From: an uncultured Clostridia bacterium
GTDB lineage: Bacteria; Bacillota; Clostridia; Saccharofermentanales; Saccharofermentanaceae
DNA length: 64,000 nt
Direction: 5' to 3'
NCBI GenBank assembly: GCA_947303185.1
Contig: CAMYXF010000004.1
Span: forward strand, 1-64,000
The position numbers and the translations under genes were made by a program. Below are positions 16,161-25,005 of the stretch, piece after piece; the first letter of the stretch is position 1, and each line of letters starts with the position of its first letter. The notes under the pieces were generated by a model. It saw nothing but the letters and a program-made list of their open reading frames with translations, did not search any database and had not been told where the DNA came from.

Positions 16161-17126
16161 TTAAATATAAAGAGCAAGACGGATGGCTCCGGGATAACAC
16201 TCAAAAGAAACCTTATGGCCGGAGAAGTCCTCACCGTCGTAATTGCCGTTAAGATCCCTTGAACCCGTAGCTTCGACCGTAAGTGTTGTCGTTACGAAGA
16301 TATCAGCTTCCTTATAGCCCTCATGCTTGCCGTCCTTGTATTTGGTAAGCAGGAACAAAGACCTGAAAAGGCCTACTGAATCGATCGCGCAGCAGTTTAT
16401 AAGGCCGTCGTCGATCTTCGCATGTGGCGCAGGACAGAATCCGCTGCCGTAATAAGAAGCATTGCAGACGGCAAGAAGCGTAAAAGAAGACTTAGCTGAC
16501 TCGGCAGGCTTTCCGTCTCCCCTTAAGGCTTTGTACTTGAAATCAAACTTCCTGTTGCCGAAAAGACAGGACAGGGCTGATGTAAGATAAGCAGTTTTTC
16601 TGATAAGTCTTGAATTGGGGTTAGCCAAAACCTTTCCCTTTGCCCTGAGCTGGACTTCGGTATCAAGACCAATGGATGCAACATTAAGACACCAGGCTGA
16701 GCTGGAATCGATCTTGTTGCCGTTTTTGTCATAGGATGTGACCTTTATGAGGTCTGAATCTTTGACCTTGAAATCGTCCTCGAAAATGGCTTTTACACAG
16801 ATATCGCTGTTGCTTCTGTGGTTCTCGTCCATTATGGATCTTGTGAAATCGTTGCCCGTACCAAGCGGAATGACGGCCATAGGGGTCCTGGATTCTGCAA
16901 GGGCATTAGCAACCTCGTGGATGGTGCCGTCACCGCCGCAAGCAATTACCAGAAGATCATCTCTTGTTGACGCTTTGGAAGCAACTTCGCTCGCATGGCC
17001 CGCAAACTGCGTATAGACGATCTCAGATTCGCCTTCGTGTTCGCCTGAATACTGTGAATAAGCCGTCTTAAAACGTGCCAGAGCCTGCGAATCCGCTCTG
17101 CTGTTAACAATAAATAATTTCTTCAT
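16161..17126 (-). CDS. Diacylglycerol kinase-family lipid kinase
   Basis: A 321-residue soluble lipid kinase of the DagK/YegS family, which phosphorylates diacylglycerol or related lipids. The nucleotide-binding GGDGT motif is in CGGDGTIHEV (about residue 65), and PLGTGNDF (about 92) is the second family signature. The C-terminal beta-sandwich contains the conserved DDG motif (IDDGLINCC, about 247-255). It follows the acyl carrier protein gene by 10 bp, fitting a lipid-related operon headed by the MarR regulator. Confidence 0.92.
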   Translation of the reverse strand: MKKLFIVNSRADSQALARFKTAYSQYSGEHEGESEIVYTQFAGHASEVASKASTRDDLLVIACGGDGTIHEVANALAESRTPMAVIPLGTGNDFTRSIMDENHRSNSDICVKAIFEDDFKVKDSDLIKVTSYDKNGNKIDSSSAWCLNVASIGLDTEVQLRAKGKVLANPNSRLIRKTAYLTSALSCLFGNRKFDFKYKALRGDGKPAESAKSSFTLLAVCNASYYGSGFCPAPHAKIDDGLINCCAIDSVGLFRSLFLLTKYKDGKHEGYKEADIFVTTTLTVEATGSRDLNGNYDGEDFSGHKVSFECYPGAIRLALYI

Positions 17127-17136
17127 GTACCGCAGA

Positions 17137-17400
17137 TCACTTCTGTGCTGAGAGTTTCACCACTACATCGATCATGTCGTCTACGGTCTTTACTTCGTCA
17201 AGGAGTTCATCCGGAAGGCGGATGTTGTACGTCTCCTCAACATCAATTACAAACTCATAGAGTTGCAGAGAATCAAAGGGCAGATCAGTATTGAACTGGA
17301 GTTCTGATGATATCTCTTCAGGAGATATCTCGAGCGTCTCGGACATGATGCGGATCACGTCCTCTTTAACCTTCGCTCTCAGGTTGTCAGAGTCAGCCAT
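17137..17400 (-). CDS. Acyl carrier protein
   Basis: An 87-residue, acidic four-helix carrier protein. The phosphopantetheine-accepting serine is in the DSL motif (DLPFDSLQLYEF, about residue 42). The start at 17400 gives the usual ACP length with GGAG ten bases upstream; the longer frame to 17433 has a basic N-terminus that does not belong. The first bases overlap the end of the MarR gene by 8 bp. No fatty acid synthase genes are next to it, so whether it is the house-keeping AcpP or a dedicated carrier is open. Confidence 0.9.
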   Translation of the reverse strand: MADSDNLRAKVKEDVIRIMSETLEISPEEISSELQFNTDLPFDSLQLYEFVIDVEETYNIRLPDELLDEVKTVDDMIDVVVKLSAQK

Positions 17401-17917
17401 CTTGTTTTTTCTCCTTAGCAGTATCTTTAGCAACCTGTCTTGCGGTTGCTCTTACGTTCTCGGTACTGTCATATCTTCTGAGCTGCTGCTCAACATACTG
17501 GTCGACTTCATTTACGAGGTCGAGAAGATGCTTTCTGTCATCTGCGTCATATCCGGCAAGGATATGCTTAGCCAATACTCTGTGGAACTTGCTGTTCATT
17601 CTGCATGCAAGCTTACCGGTATGTGTAAGGCTGATCCTTACAATACGCTTATCGCGCTTATCACGTTCTCTGTGGACATATCCCTTCTTGACGAGCCTGT
17701 CGATGGCAACAGTCAAAGTACCCGTGGTAATACCAAGGTCTTCGGCAGTATTTGTCATTGTGCGTGCGTCGTAGGGTCCGATTGCCGTAAGGGTGTGCAT
17801 CTCTGCAATGGACAGGTCTTTGAAGTAACCTGCCTGAAGAGATTTCTCTTCTGTCAAAACAACATTTTCAAAGATCCTTACCAGGGCCTCTGACATCTGT
17901 TCTTCTTCGCTCAGCAA
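17393..17917 (-). CDS. MarR-family regulator, FabT-like
   Basis: A 174-residue winged-helix repressor. The core (about 30-140) has the MarR pattern: LSIAEMHTLTAIG, the recognition helix TAEDLGITTGTLTVAIDRL and the wing with RDKRDKRIVRISLT. The first gene after it is an acyl carrier protein, the same pairing seen for FabT, the MarR repressor of fatty acid synthesis in streptococci and other Firmicutes. The start is TTG with GGGAG eight bases upstream; an in-frame ATG at 17896 has no ribosome binding site. An inverted repeat just upstream is a likely autoregulatory operator. Confidence 0.85.
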   Translation of the reverse strand: MLSEEEQMSEALVRIFENVVLTEEKSLQAGYFKDLSIAEMHTLTAIGPYDARTMTNTAEDLGITTGTLTVAIDRLVKKGYVHRERDKRDKRIVRISLTHTGKLACRMNSKFHRVLAKHILAGYDADDRKHLLDLVNEVDQYVEQQLRRYDSTENVRATARQVAKDTAKEKKQDG

Positions 17918-17936
17918 AACAGTATCTCCCTTATGA

Positions 17937-17963
17937 TTTGATATACAAAATAATTATATCAAA
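17937..17963 (-). promoter_or_regulatory. Operator-like inverted repeat over the marR -10 box
   Basis: TTTGATATA, nine bases, TATATCAAA: perfect nine-base arms. The minus-strand TATAAT (17953-17958) lies within it, so a dimer bound here would block the promoter. TTTGA-type arms resemble FabT sites. The repeat starts 20 bp upstream of the marR start codon. Confidence 0.65.
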
Positions 17964-18013
17964 AATTTGACAAAGTAAACCATACCCACCGGTAAAAAGT
18001 TACGGGTACCCGA

Positions 18014-18937
18014 TTATTTGGCGGGCTTGAATGCCTTCTTATCACTGTTAATGAGAACAATTGCAGCTACGAGCACGAACATGGAGATACCGCCGATGAT
18101 AAGCATAACTGCATCGCTGGGATCAAAGAGGTCCTGGATCAGGCTGCTGATATACGTTCCCGTGAAATTGAACAGGATATGGGCGGCAATAGTAATCTTG
18201 ATCGAACGGTACTTATATCTGAGGAATCCAAGGAACAAGCCAAGGAATGCCGCGTAAAGCACCTGAATGAGAATAAGGTGTATAGCGCCGAAAAGAAGGC
18301 TTGAGACCAGAATGGCAATACCGGGCTTTGCACCTGCTTTTTCGAGAAGTCCGTAAGTGACACCTCTGAAGCAGAATTCCTCAAGAATTGGTCCTAAGAA
18401 GATCGCATAGATTATCGTTATAGCAGGGTTGGAAACAAGACCTGCAGTCTGGATCAGCATTTCATATTCTTCCATGGCCTTAGGCATTATTTTTTCCGCA
18501 AGAGTCATGAAAGCATTGGTGAAGAAATACAATCCTACTACTATGCATAAGGTTGCGATAACGGATTTTACGCTTACAACATCCTTGATCCCAACCTTGG
18601 GGCCATTCTTGACAAAGCCCTTGTAATACCAGATGCAGAAAACAACCAGTCCGATTACCGCGTATATCAGATACGCATATATCGCATATTTGTCGTTGAA
18701 GACTTTGATTATCTCATCATAAGCATCGAAAAACTCAGTACCTGCTTCTGAATTTTTTGCCGTTTCAACGACCGAAAGCATAAGAAACGGGATCTGTGAC
18801 ACCGTCTGGATCATCATGAGAGCAGCCATCGGAACAATGGCCAGGAATATAAACCCGACTTTTATTCTCTTCTTAGGTTCTGCCGCCGGTGTCTGAACAG
18901 CGGCATTCTGTTCCTGAATGATGTTGTTCTCGCTCAT
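18014..18937 (-). CDS. CPBP-family intramembrane metalloprotease
   Basis: A 307-residue polytopic membrane protein (about eight helices) of the CAAX/bacteriocin-processing (Abi, CPBP) family. The catalytic EExxxR motif is in LEEFCFRG (about residue 187) and the second, metal-binding His motif is in FGAIHLI (about 220). Family members cleave prenylated or other membrane substrates or give bacteriocin self-immunity; the substrate here is unknown. GGGGG lies before the ATG. It follows mutS2 by 14 bp. Confidence 0.85.
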   Translation of the reverse strand: MSENNIIQEQNAAVQTPAAEPKKRIKVGFIFLAIVPMAALMMIQTVSQIPFLMLSVVETAKNSEAGTEFFDAYDEIIKVFNDKYAIYAYLIYAVIGLVVFCIWYYKGFVKNGPKVGIKDVVSVKSVIATLCIVVGLYFFTNAFMTLAEKIMPKAMEEYEMLIQTAGLVSNPAITIIYAIFLGPILEEFCFRGVTYGLLEKAGAKPGIAILVSSLLFGAIHLILIQVLYAAFLGLFLGFLRYKYRSIKITIAAHILFNFTGTYISSLIQDLFDPSDAVMLIIGGISMFVLVAAIVLINSDKKAFKPAK

Positions 18938-18951
18938 ACCATTACCCCCGT

Positions 18952-21450
18952 TTATCTGAACTTAACGATGGTTACACCCGCATCGCCTTCACCCTGGGCG
19001 CCTGCCCTGAACGATTCGACGCGGTCATCCTTTATAAGCATATCATGAACGCATGCCCTTAAGGCACCCGTTCCCTTACCGTGAACTATTCTTGCATCCT
19101 TTATTCCTGCAAGCACGCAGTCTTCAAGATATCTGCCAAGACTGGATTCTGCTTCAGCCGTCGTCATGCCGATCAGCATGATCTCCGAAGTTGTAGTAGA
19201 TGCGCTGTTAAACCTTACCTTCGAGAGGTCCTCAGCACCGCTCTTTGCAACAGCTCTTCCCCTGGCCTTTGAAGCCGTTTTGCCGTTCTTAGTCCTCATG
19301 AACTCATCACGCTGCGCCTTTGTAGGCATCATCAGCTGGTTCTTCTTAACGGCGATCTTCATGCTTCCGCAGAGGATGTTAACAGATCCGCTCTTAGAGA
19401 GGTCAGACTCAGCAATACCAGTCTGGCCAAGAGACGGAACGTAGTAGCATTCACCCTTTTTGACTTCCTTAACGGGTTCGCCGCTTAATGCAACGGACTC
19501 TACAGCTTCATCGTCATCTTCTTCAAGATCGTTAATTCCGGCTCTGAGCTTTCTTCTGATCTTGTCGAGTTCCCTCTCGCGCTCTGCCCTGTCCATATCC
19601 TTGGACCTCTTTCTGAGAGCGCGGAGTTCGTCACTTAATTCCTTCTCCTGCTCTTCAAGAAGCTTCTTCTGCTCAGCACGCATGTCATTCAGGATCTTTG
19701 TCTTGGACTGCTTGAGCTTTGTATTCTCTTCTACAAGACGGGCCTTCTCTGCCTTAAGCTCAATGTTGAGCCTGTCATTCTCGCGTGCAAGATCTTCTGC
19801 CCTCTTGGACTCTTCTTCAGCCTTTGCAATGAGAGCCTCATAGTTGAGCTCGTCTGAAGACATCCTTGTCTTAGCATTATCAAGAATATGCTTTGCAAGG
19901 CCCAGCTTGCTTGAGATGACAAAAGCATTGGAAGAACCGGGTCTTCCCGTTATCAGCTTATATGTCGGAGCCAAAGTCTCAGTATTGAATTCGCAGGAAG
20001 CGTTCATTACGCCTTCGGTGATCTCGGCATAACCCTTGAGTTCTCTGTAATGGGTCGTAGCCATAACGACACAACCCTTCTTTCTGAGTTCCTCAATGAT
20101 CGAGATAGCAAGTGCAGCACCTTCTGCCGGATCCGTACCTGAACCGAGCTCGTCAAGAAGCACCAGGGACTTGCCCCTGATGTTCTTCAAAATGAATACG
20201 ATATTGGACATATGAGCCGAGAAAGTCGAAAGGCTCTCTTCAATGCTCTGCTCATCACCGATATCGGCAAGCACTCTGTCGAAAACGCATACTTCAGATC
20301 CGCTCTCTGCAGGGATCGGAAGTCCTGACATAGTCATGAGAACAAGAAGTCCGCATGTCTTAAGAGATACTGTCTTACCGCCCGTATTGGGTCCCGTAAC
20401 AACTAGAGAATCGTATGTATTGCCGACATTGATATCGACCGGAACAACGCTTTCTCTGGGAATCAGGGGGTGTCTTGCACCCTTAAGGTCGATCCTTCCA
20501 TCCGTATTGAGCGCAGGACAGAAAGAGTCGTTCTCCACACCGTATTCGGCCTTCGCGAAAACATAGTCCAGTTTGGATGCGATCTCAATGTTGTTATCAA
20601 AGAGATCTTTTATTGCTACGACTTCATTTGTGAAGTTCTTCAGTATTCTCTGGATCTCTGCCTGCTCTGCGAAGTTAAGTTCTGCGATCTTGTTGTTCGC
20701 TTCAACGACGCTCATAGGCTCGATGAAAAGCGTCTGGCCGGAAGATGAAGCACCGTGAACGATACCTTCGATCCTTCCGTTGAAATCTGCCTTAACGGGA
20801 ATGCAGTATCTGCCTTCCCTCAAAGTTACGATGCTCTCCTGGAGCATGTCCGCATGGTTTGAAATAACGCGGTCCAAAAGCGACCTGATGCCGCCTGCAA
20901 CGTTCTTACGCTCTCTTCTGATGGAAGACAGTTCTTTGCTGGCTCTGTCGGATACTTCATCCTGACCTAAAATCGACATATCAATCTTTTCGAGCAGGCT
21001 GTCACAGACTTCAAGCCTGTCAACAAAAGCACAGATATCAGGCTCCGTCTCATCAACGAGAGGAGAACCTGCTGATCTTGCCTTGGAAATGGATTTCCTG
21101 ATCTCGCCGGAAGCCCTTAAGAATGAAGCAACTTCCAAAAGCTGGCCACATGTGAGAGTTCCGTCTGCCTTTGCATATAAAAGTGACTCTCTCAAGTCTC
21201 TCATTCCGCTCAAAGGAAGCATGCCGAATCTCATTAAGTGATCCATTGCCTGCCTTGTAAATGAGAGTTCCTGCGTAACGTAATCGATGTCACAGCAGGG
21301 TGCCATATTCTCCACAAGCTCGCGTCCGTAAGCGGTTCTGGCCTTTGAAGTTACTGTCTCCCTGATCTTGTTAAATTCAAGCGTATTTAAGACGCGCCCG
21401 CAGATCTTCTTCCGCTCGAGGCTGTCTTCAAAGCTCATATATTCGTACAT
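18952..21450 (-). CDS. mutS2: Endonuclease MutS2
   Basis: An 832-residue MutS2 protein, an ATPase with a C-terminal Smr nuclease domain that acts on branched or stalled-ribosome structures rather than in classic mismatch repair. The Walker A motif is GPNTGGKT (about 341), Walker B is in LVLLDELGSGTDP (about 415), the coiled-coil arm covers about 520-620, and the Smr domain with IVHGKGTGALR is at about 755-832. The mismatch-recognition domain I of MutS is absent, as expected. It lies 28 bp downstream of pfkA. Confidence 0.96.
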   Translation of the reverse strand: MYEYMSFEDSLERKKICGRVLNTLEFNKIRETVTSKARTAYGRELVENMAPCCDIDYVTQELSFTRQAMDHLMRFGMLPLSGMRDLRESLLYAKADGTLTCGQLLEVASFLRASGEIRKSISKARSAGSPLVDETEPDICAFVDRLEVCDSLLEKIDMSILGQDEVSDRASKELSSIRRERKNVAGGIRSLLDRVISNHADMLQESIVTLREGRYCIPVKADFNGRIEGIVHGASSSGQTLFIEPMSVVEANNKIAELNFAEQAEIQRILKNFTNEVVAIKDLFDNNIEIASKLDYVFAKAEYGVENDSFCPALNTDGRIDLKGARHPLIPRESVVPVDINVGNTYDSLVVTGPNTGGKTVSLKTCGLLVLMTMSGLPIPAESGSEVCVFDRVLADIGDEQSIEESLSTFSAHMSNIVFILKNIRGKSLVLLDELGSGTDPAEGAALAISIIEELRKKGCVVMATTHYRELKGYAEITEGVMNASCEFNTETLAPTYKLITGRPGSSNAFVISSKLGLAKHILDNAKTRMSSDELNYEALIAKAEEESKRAEDLARENDRLNIELKAEKARLVEENTKLKQSKTKILNDMRAEQKKLLEEQEKELSDELRALRKRSKDMDRAERERELDKIRRKLRAGINDLEEDDDEAVESVALSGEPVKEVKKGECYYVPSLGQTGIAESDLSKSGSVNILCGSMKIAVKKNQLMMPTKAQRDEFMRTKNGKTASKARGRAVAKSGAEDLSKVRFNSASTTTSEIMLIGMTTAEAESSLGRYLEDCVLAGIKDARIVHGKGTGALRACVHDMLIKDDRVESFRAGAQGEGDAGVTIVKFR

Positions 21451-21478
21451 GGTCTATTCCCTGTTAATACCCGGCTTA

Positions 21479-22534
21479 TCAGCCAAGTCTCTTAACGTTT
21501 GCAATAGCTTCGGGAGTGATCGTCTTTGTCATCTCGAGACCTGCCTCGATATCAACGTCAGTGATCTCGCCGTGCTGCATGCAAACGAGTCTGTTAAATC
21601 TCTTCTCAACGAGACAGTCGATAGCCTTGATACCCATAAGGCTTGCGATGGTTCTGTCTCTTAATGTCGGTGAACCGCCTCTCTGGAGGTGTCCCAGGAT
21701 CGTAGGACGGGACTCAATGCCTGTTGCCTCTTCGATCTGCTTTGCAATATCTTCAGCCTTGCAAACACCCTCAGCAACGATAACGATGTAATGCTTCTTA
21801 CCTGTATTGCGTCCGTCAAGGATGACTCTCAGAACATCTCTGTTGAAGTCAAAAGGAACTTCAGGAATGAGGATAGCCTCAGCGCCTGTAGCAATACCAA
21901 CGTTAAGTGCGATCCATCCTGCATGTCTTCCCATTACCTCGATAACAGAGCAGCGCTCGTGTGAAGAAGCTGTATCTCTGAGCTTATCGATGCACTGCAT
22001 TGCCGTATTCATCGCAGTATCGTAACCGATGGTATATTCAGTTGAAGCGATATCGTTGTCGATCGTACCCGGCATACCGATAACTGGCATACCGATTCTG
22101 GCCAAAGCTCTTGCACCCTTGTAGGAACCGTCACCGCCGATAACGATAAGGGCATCAAGCTCATAAGCTTCCATCATGCGCGCACCCTTAAGAACACCCT
22201 GATCAGTCATGAATGACTTGGATCTTGCTGTCATAAGGAATGTACCGCCGCGCTGGAGTGTCTCTGAAACGCTTCTGCCGTCGAGCTGCTTGATCTCGCC
22301 CTTCCAAAGTCCGTGGTAACCTCTGGTTACACCGTACATCTCAAAGCCTGCATTGATACCTGCTCTTACAACGGATCTGATTGCCGCATTCATTCCGGGC
22401 GCATCGCCGCCGCTCGTAAGAACGCCTACACGCTTAATAGGCTCTACTGTGCTCTTATCTATAGTATCGTAGTTAGCTGCCTTCAAAGAGTTGATCTCAG
22501 GAAGGTTGCTCTCATCGTAAAGAAGTCTACCCAT
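21479..22534 (-). CDS. pfkA: ATP-dependent 6-phosphofructokinase
   Basis: A 351-residue glycolytic enzyme that phosphorylates fructose 6-phosphate. The ATP-binding GVLTSGGDAPGMN, GGDGSYKGA and catalytic GTIDNDI motifs are intact; Gly before TIDND and in GGDGS is the pattern of ATP rather than pyrophosphate enzymes. The start at 22534 has GGAGG seven bases upstream. Compared with the 319-residue norm it carries about 34 extra residues before the first glycine loop. A TATAAT at 22573-22578 is its probable -10. mutS2 follows. Confidence 0.96.
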   Translation of the reverse strand: MGRLLYDESNLPEINSLKAANYDTIDKSTVEPIKRVGVLTSGGDAPGMNAAIRSVVRAGINAGFEMYGVTRGYHGLWKGEIKQLDGRSVSETLQRGGTFLMTARSKSFMTDQGVLKGARMMEAYELDALIVIGGDGSYKGARALARIGMPVIGMPGTIDNDIASTEYTIGYDTAMNTAMQCIDKLRDTASSHERCSVIEVMGRHAGWIALNVGIATGAEAILIPEVPFDFNRDVLRVILDGRNTGKKHYIVIVAEGVCKAEDIAKQIEEATGIESRPTILGHLQRGGSPTLRDRTIASLMGIKAIDCLVEKRFNRLVCMQHGEITDVDIEAGLEMTKTITPEAIANVKRLG

Positions 22535-22582
22535 AATAATTCCTCCGAAAATCAAAAAGATATTCGGGACATATTATACACT

Positions 22583-22613
22583 AAAAGAAAATGCCTAATT
22601 ATATAATTAGGCA
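22583..22613 (-). terminator. Rho-independent terminator after the membrane GGDEF gene
   Basis: TGCCTAATT-ATAT-AATTAGGCA is a perfect nine-base-pair hairpin. On the minus strand it is followed by TTTTCTTTT. It separates the upstream GGDEF gene from the pfkA promoter. Confidence 0.8.
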
Positions 22614-22666
22614 CAAAACTTCATACCTTATTGCTATAATTCAGGTTTTTGGACGGATTTAGGGCG

Positions 22667-24124
22667 TTAAGAAGCATGAGCCTTCTTAAATGCAGCCTTG
22701 TCATCGTACATGGCTTTGTCTGCTCTCTTGAAAACGAGCTCATACGTCGTATCGTCAGATGCCTTTTCTGCCATGCCGACTGCCGCGGAGAACCTGAGCC
22801 AGGGATCCCTGTCTTCCTGTTCAAAAGAAGTCGTGAAATCGGACTTAAGTTTCTCTGTCAGAGCTATTCTGTTCTCATAATCGTGGCCTTCAAGAATGGC
22901 AACAAACTCGTCTCCTCCGATTCTGTATACCGGAGAATGCTTAAACACTTCGCAGATAGTATGGCAGCAGCCGAGAATGTACATGTCGCCTGCCTTGTGG
23001 CCATAACCGTCATTAACGTTCTTAAGGTTATTCAGGTCGATCATGACTACCGCGAACTCACCGCCTTCTTTGACAACACGGTTAGTAATATCGGTGGTCT
23101 TTCTGACGTAAGCGGTTTTGCTTCCTACTCCTGTCAGGGCATCCTTGTTAGTCTCATCGCTAAGCTTGCTGATACGCTGTTCCTTATTCTTAAGATCAGC
23201 CTGTGTCTTACCCATATCTCTTAAGTAATCCACGATGCTCATCTGCATGTTCCTGATACCGTGATATATCTCGGAGATCTCATCGGAACTGTAGATATCG
23301 AGATTCATGACACCTGCAGTCTCATAATCCTTATCCGTTGAAGGCTTAAACTTCTTCATCTCATCCGTCATCTTGGTTACCGGTCCTACAATTGTCTTGT
23401 TTACGAACAACATGGCTCCAACAAGAACAACGGCAGTATAGATAAGTGCGCCGATACCAAGGCTGATAAGGAATGATGATCTTTCAGCCATTACTTCATC
23501 CATGTTGATATCACAGCCTACGATACAAACGCAATTACCTTCGGAATCGTAAACAGGCTTGAAATCGGAACAGAGCCATCCCCAGTCACCGTTGGAGATA
23601 GTAGGCTCCGGAAGCTGTGTAAGATCAGTACCTCTTAGTTCATCTTCACGGACTTCATAGTAACCGGTCTCATAAACAGGATTATCTTCGTCATCAACAA
23701 GATACATGTCGTATTCGGCATTCGCATCTCCGTGAGCAACTATGTACACATACTCAATACCCTGCATGTTGGCAAGATACTCTGTAAGCAAAGTTCTCGT
23801 CTCACTGTATTCTTCCCAAAGGCCGTGCTCCTGGAGATAAGTGATAATTATCTCTTCGTCGTCTTCTTCCTCTGCCTGGTCTCTTAAAGCCTGGAATTCT
23901 TCTGAGGTTGCTACAACCTTAAGTTCAGCAAGGAAATCACCATCGACCATGGAAGCGACATTACGTGCATTATCTGAAGTATTCTGCCTGTAATAGGCGT
24001 CGATCCTGTTTGCACTGATGAGGTACGCAATGAGAGACGTGCCAAGAGCAACTACCAATACTGTAGTTGCTACGAAGATGTATATCTTCAGCTTTACTGA
24101 AAAGAAACGTCTTCCTTTTTCCAT
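22667..24124 (-). CDS. Membrane-bound Cache sensor diguanylate cyclase
   Basis: A 485-residue signalling protein. A transmembrane helix (about 10-33) leads to an extracellular Cache-like domain (about 35-215, with DMYLVDDEDNPVYETG and DWGWLCSDFKPVYD), then a second helix (about 218-242), a short linker and a GGDEF domain (about 330-485). The active motif GGDEF is in YRIGGDEFVAIL. The RxxD inhibitory site is absent (FKHS instead), so product inhibition is not expected. AAGGAG precedes the ATG. The ligand is unknown. Confidence 0.88.
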   Translation of the reverse strand: MEKGRRFFSVKLKIYIFVATTVLVVALGTSLIAYLISANRIDAYYRQNTSDNARNVASMVDGDFLAELKVVATSEEFQALRDQAEEEDDEEIIITYLQEHGLWEEYSETRTLLTEYLANMQGIEYVYIVAHGDANAEYDMYLVDDEDNPVYETGYYEVREDELRGTDLTQLPEPTISNGDWGWLCSDFKPVYDSEGNCVCIVGCDINMDEVMAERSSFLISLGIGALIYTAVVLVGAMLFVNKTIVGPVTKMTDEMKKFKPSTDKDYETAGVMNLDIYSSDEISEIYHGIRNMQMSIVDYLRDMGKTQADLKNKEQRISKLSDETNKDALTGVGSKTAYVRKTTDITNRVVKEGGEFAVVMIDLNNLKNVNDGYGHKAGDMYILGCCHTICEVFKHSPVYRIGGDEFVAILEGHDYENRIALTEKLKSDFTTSFEQEDRDPWLRFSAAVGMAEKASDDTTYELVFKRADKAMYDDKAAFKKAHAS

Positions 24125-24242
24125 ATGTCGCTCCTTATGGTACTCCGTCTATAAGGTCAGTATAACGACCGTTTTTTAGCACAATTAAAACCAAGTGTTA
24201 AAAAAACGATAGACAAAAGGAAAATGAAAAATTATAGATTCA

Positions 24243-24992
24243 TCAGCCGTCGAGCTTAATGGAATCCATTACTTCTCCGATATTATCATGGAAAACGAGC
24301 GCAGCCGTCCTGTCGGCAAATGTCTTGTCACGGTTGATAACAATCAGATATTTGCCGCTGAAATCGTATGCAAGTGAAGCTGCCGGCTGAACGGCCAGAG
24401 ACGTTCCTCCGATGATCAGGCAGTCGGCTCTGAACACGAGTCTTTTGGATTCGATCCAGGCAGTTTGAGGAAGACCTTCACCGTACAATGTAACATCAGG
24501 TCTTACCATGCCCCCGCACTTAGGACACTTCGCAATGGGACCTTCTGATTTGAATATGAAATCGTAAGGATATTTCTCATGACACTTCATGCAGTAATTG
24601 CGGTATGTCGTACCGTGTACTTCCTGTACATTTTTGCTTCCCGCCCTCTGATGAAGTCCGTCGATGTTCTGTGTGATTATTCCGTCGAGCTTGCCGGCTT
24701 TTTCCATCTCCGCAAGCTTATAGTGTGTTCTGTTAGGTTCGATGCCTGCAGTGTTGAGCTTCTGCCTGTAGAACTCATAGAAAACATCCGGATGGTCGAT
24801 AAGACAGTCTATGCTTAAGAGATATTCCGGACTGTATCTGTCGAACTTGACGTCGTGCTGGTTATAAAGTCCGTCTTTGCTTCTGAAGTCGGGAATCCCG
24901 CTCTCGGTCGACACGCCTGCGCCGCCGAAAAAGACGATATGCTTGCACTCTCTAATTATCCTGTTAAGTTCAGCAACTTTCTGTTCGTCCAT
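24243..24992 (-). CDS. cobB: NAD-dependent protein deacylase, sirtuin family
   Basis: A 249-residue Sir2 protein that removes acyl groups from lysine while consuming NAD. It has GAGVSTESGIPDFRS (NAD binding), TQNIDGLHQRAGS, the catalytic His in VHGT (about residue 125) and four zinc cysteines in CMKC and CPKC. AAGGAGG precedes the ATG. It is the last gene after uvrB and dnaE (13 bp from dnaE) and probably belongs to that transcript. Confidence 0.94.
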   Translation of the reverse strand: MDEQKVAELNRIIRECKHIVFFGGAGVSTESGIPDFRSKDGLYNQHDVKFDRYSPEYLLSIDCLIDHPDVFYEFYRQKLNTAGIEPNRTHYKLAEMEKAGKLDGIITQNIDGLHQRAGSKNVQEVHGTTYRNYCMKCHEKYPYDFIFKSEGPIAKCPKCGGMVRPDVTLYGEGLPQTAWIESKRLVFRADCLIIGGTSLAVQPAASLAYDFSGKYLIVINRDKTFADRTAALVFHDNIGEVMDSIKLDG

Positions 24993-25005
24993 GAATATGC
25001 CTCCT

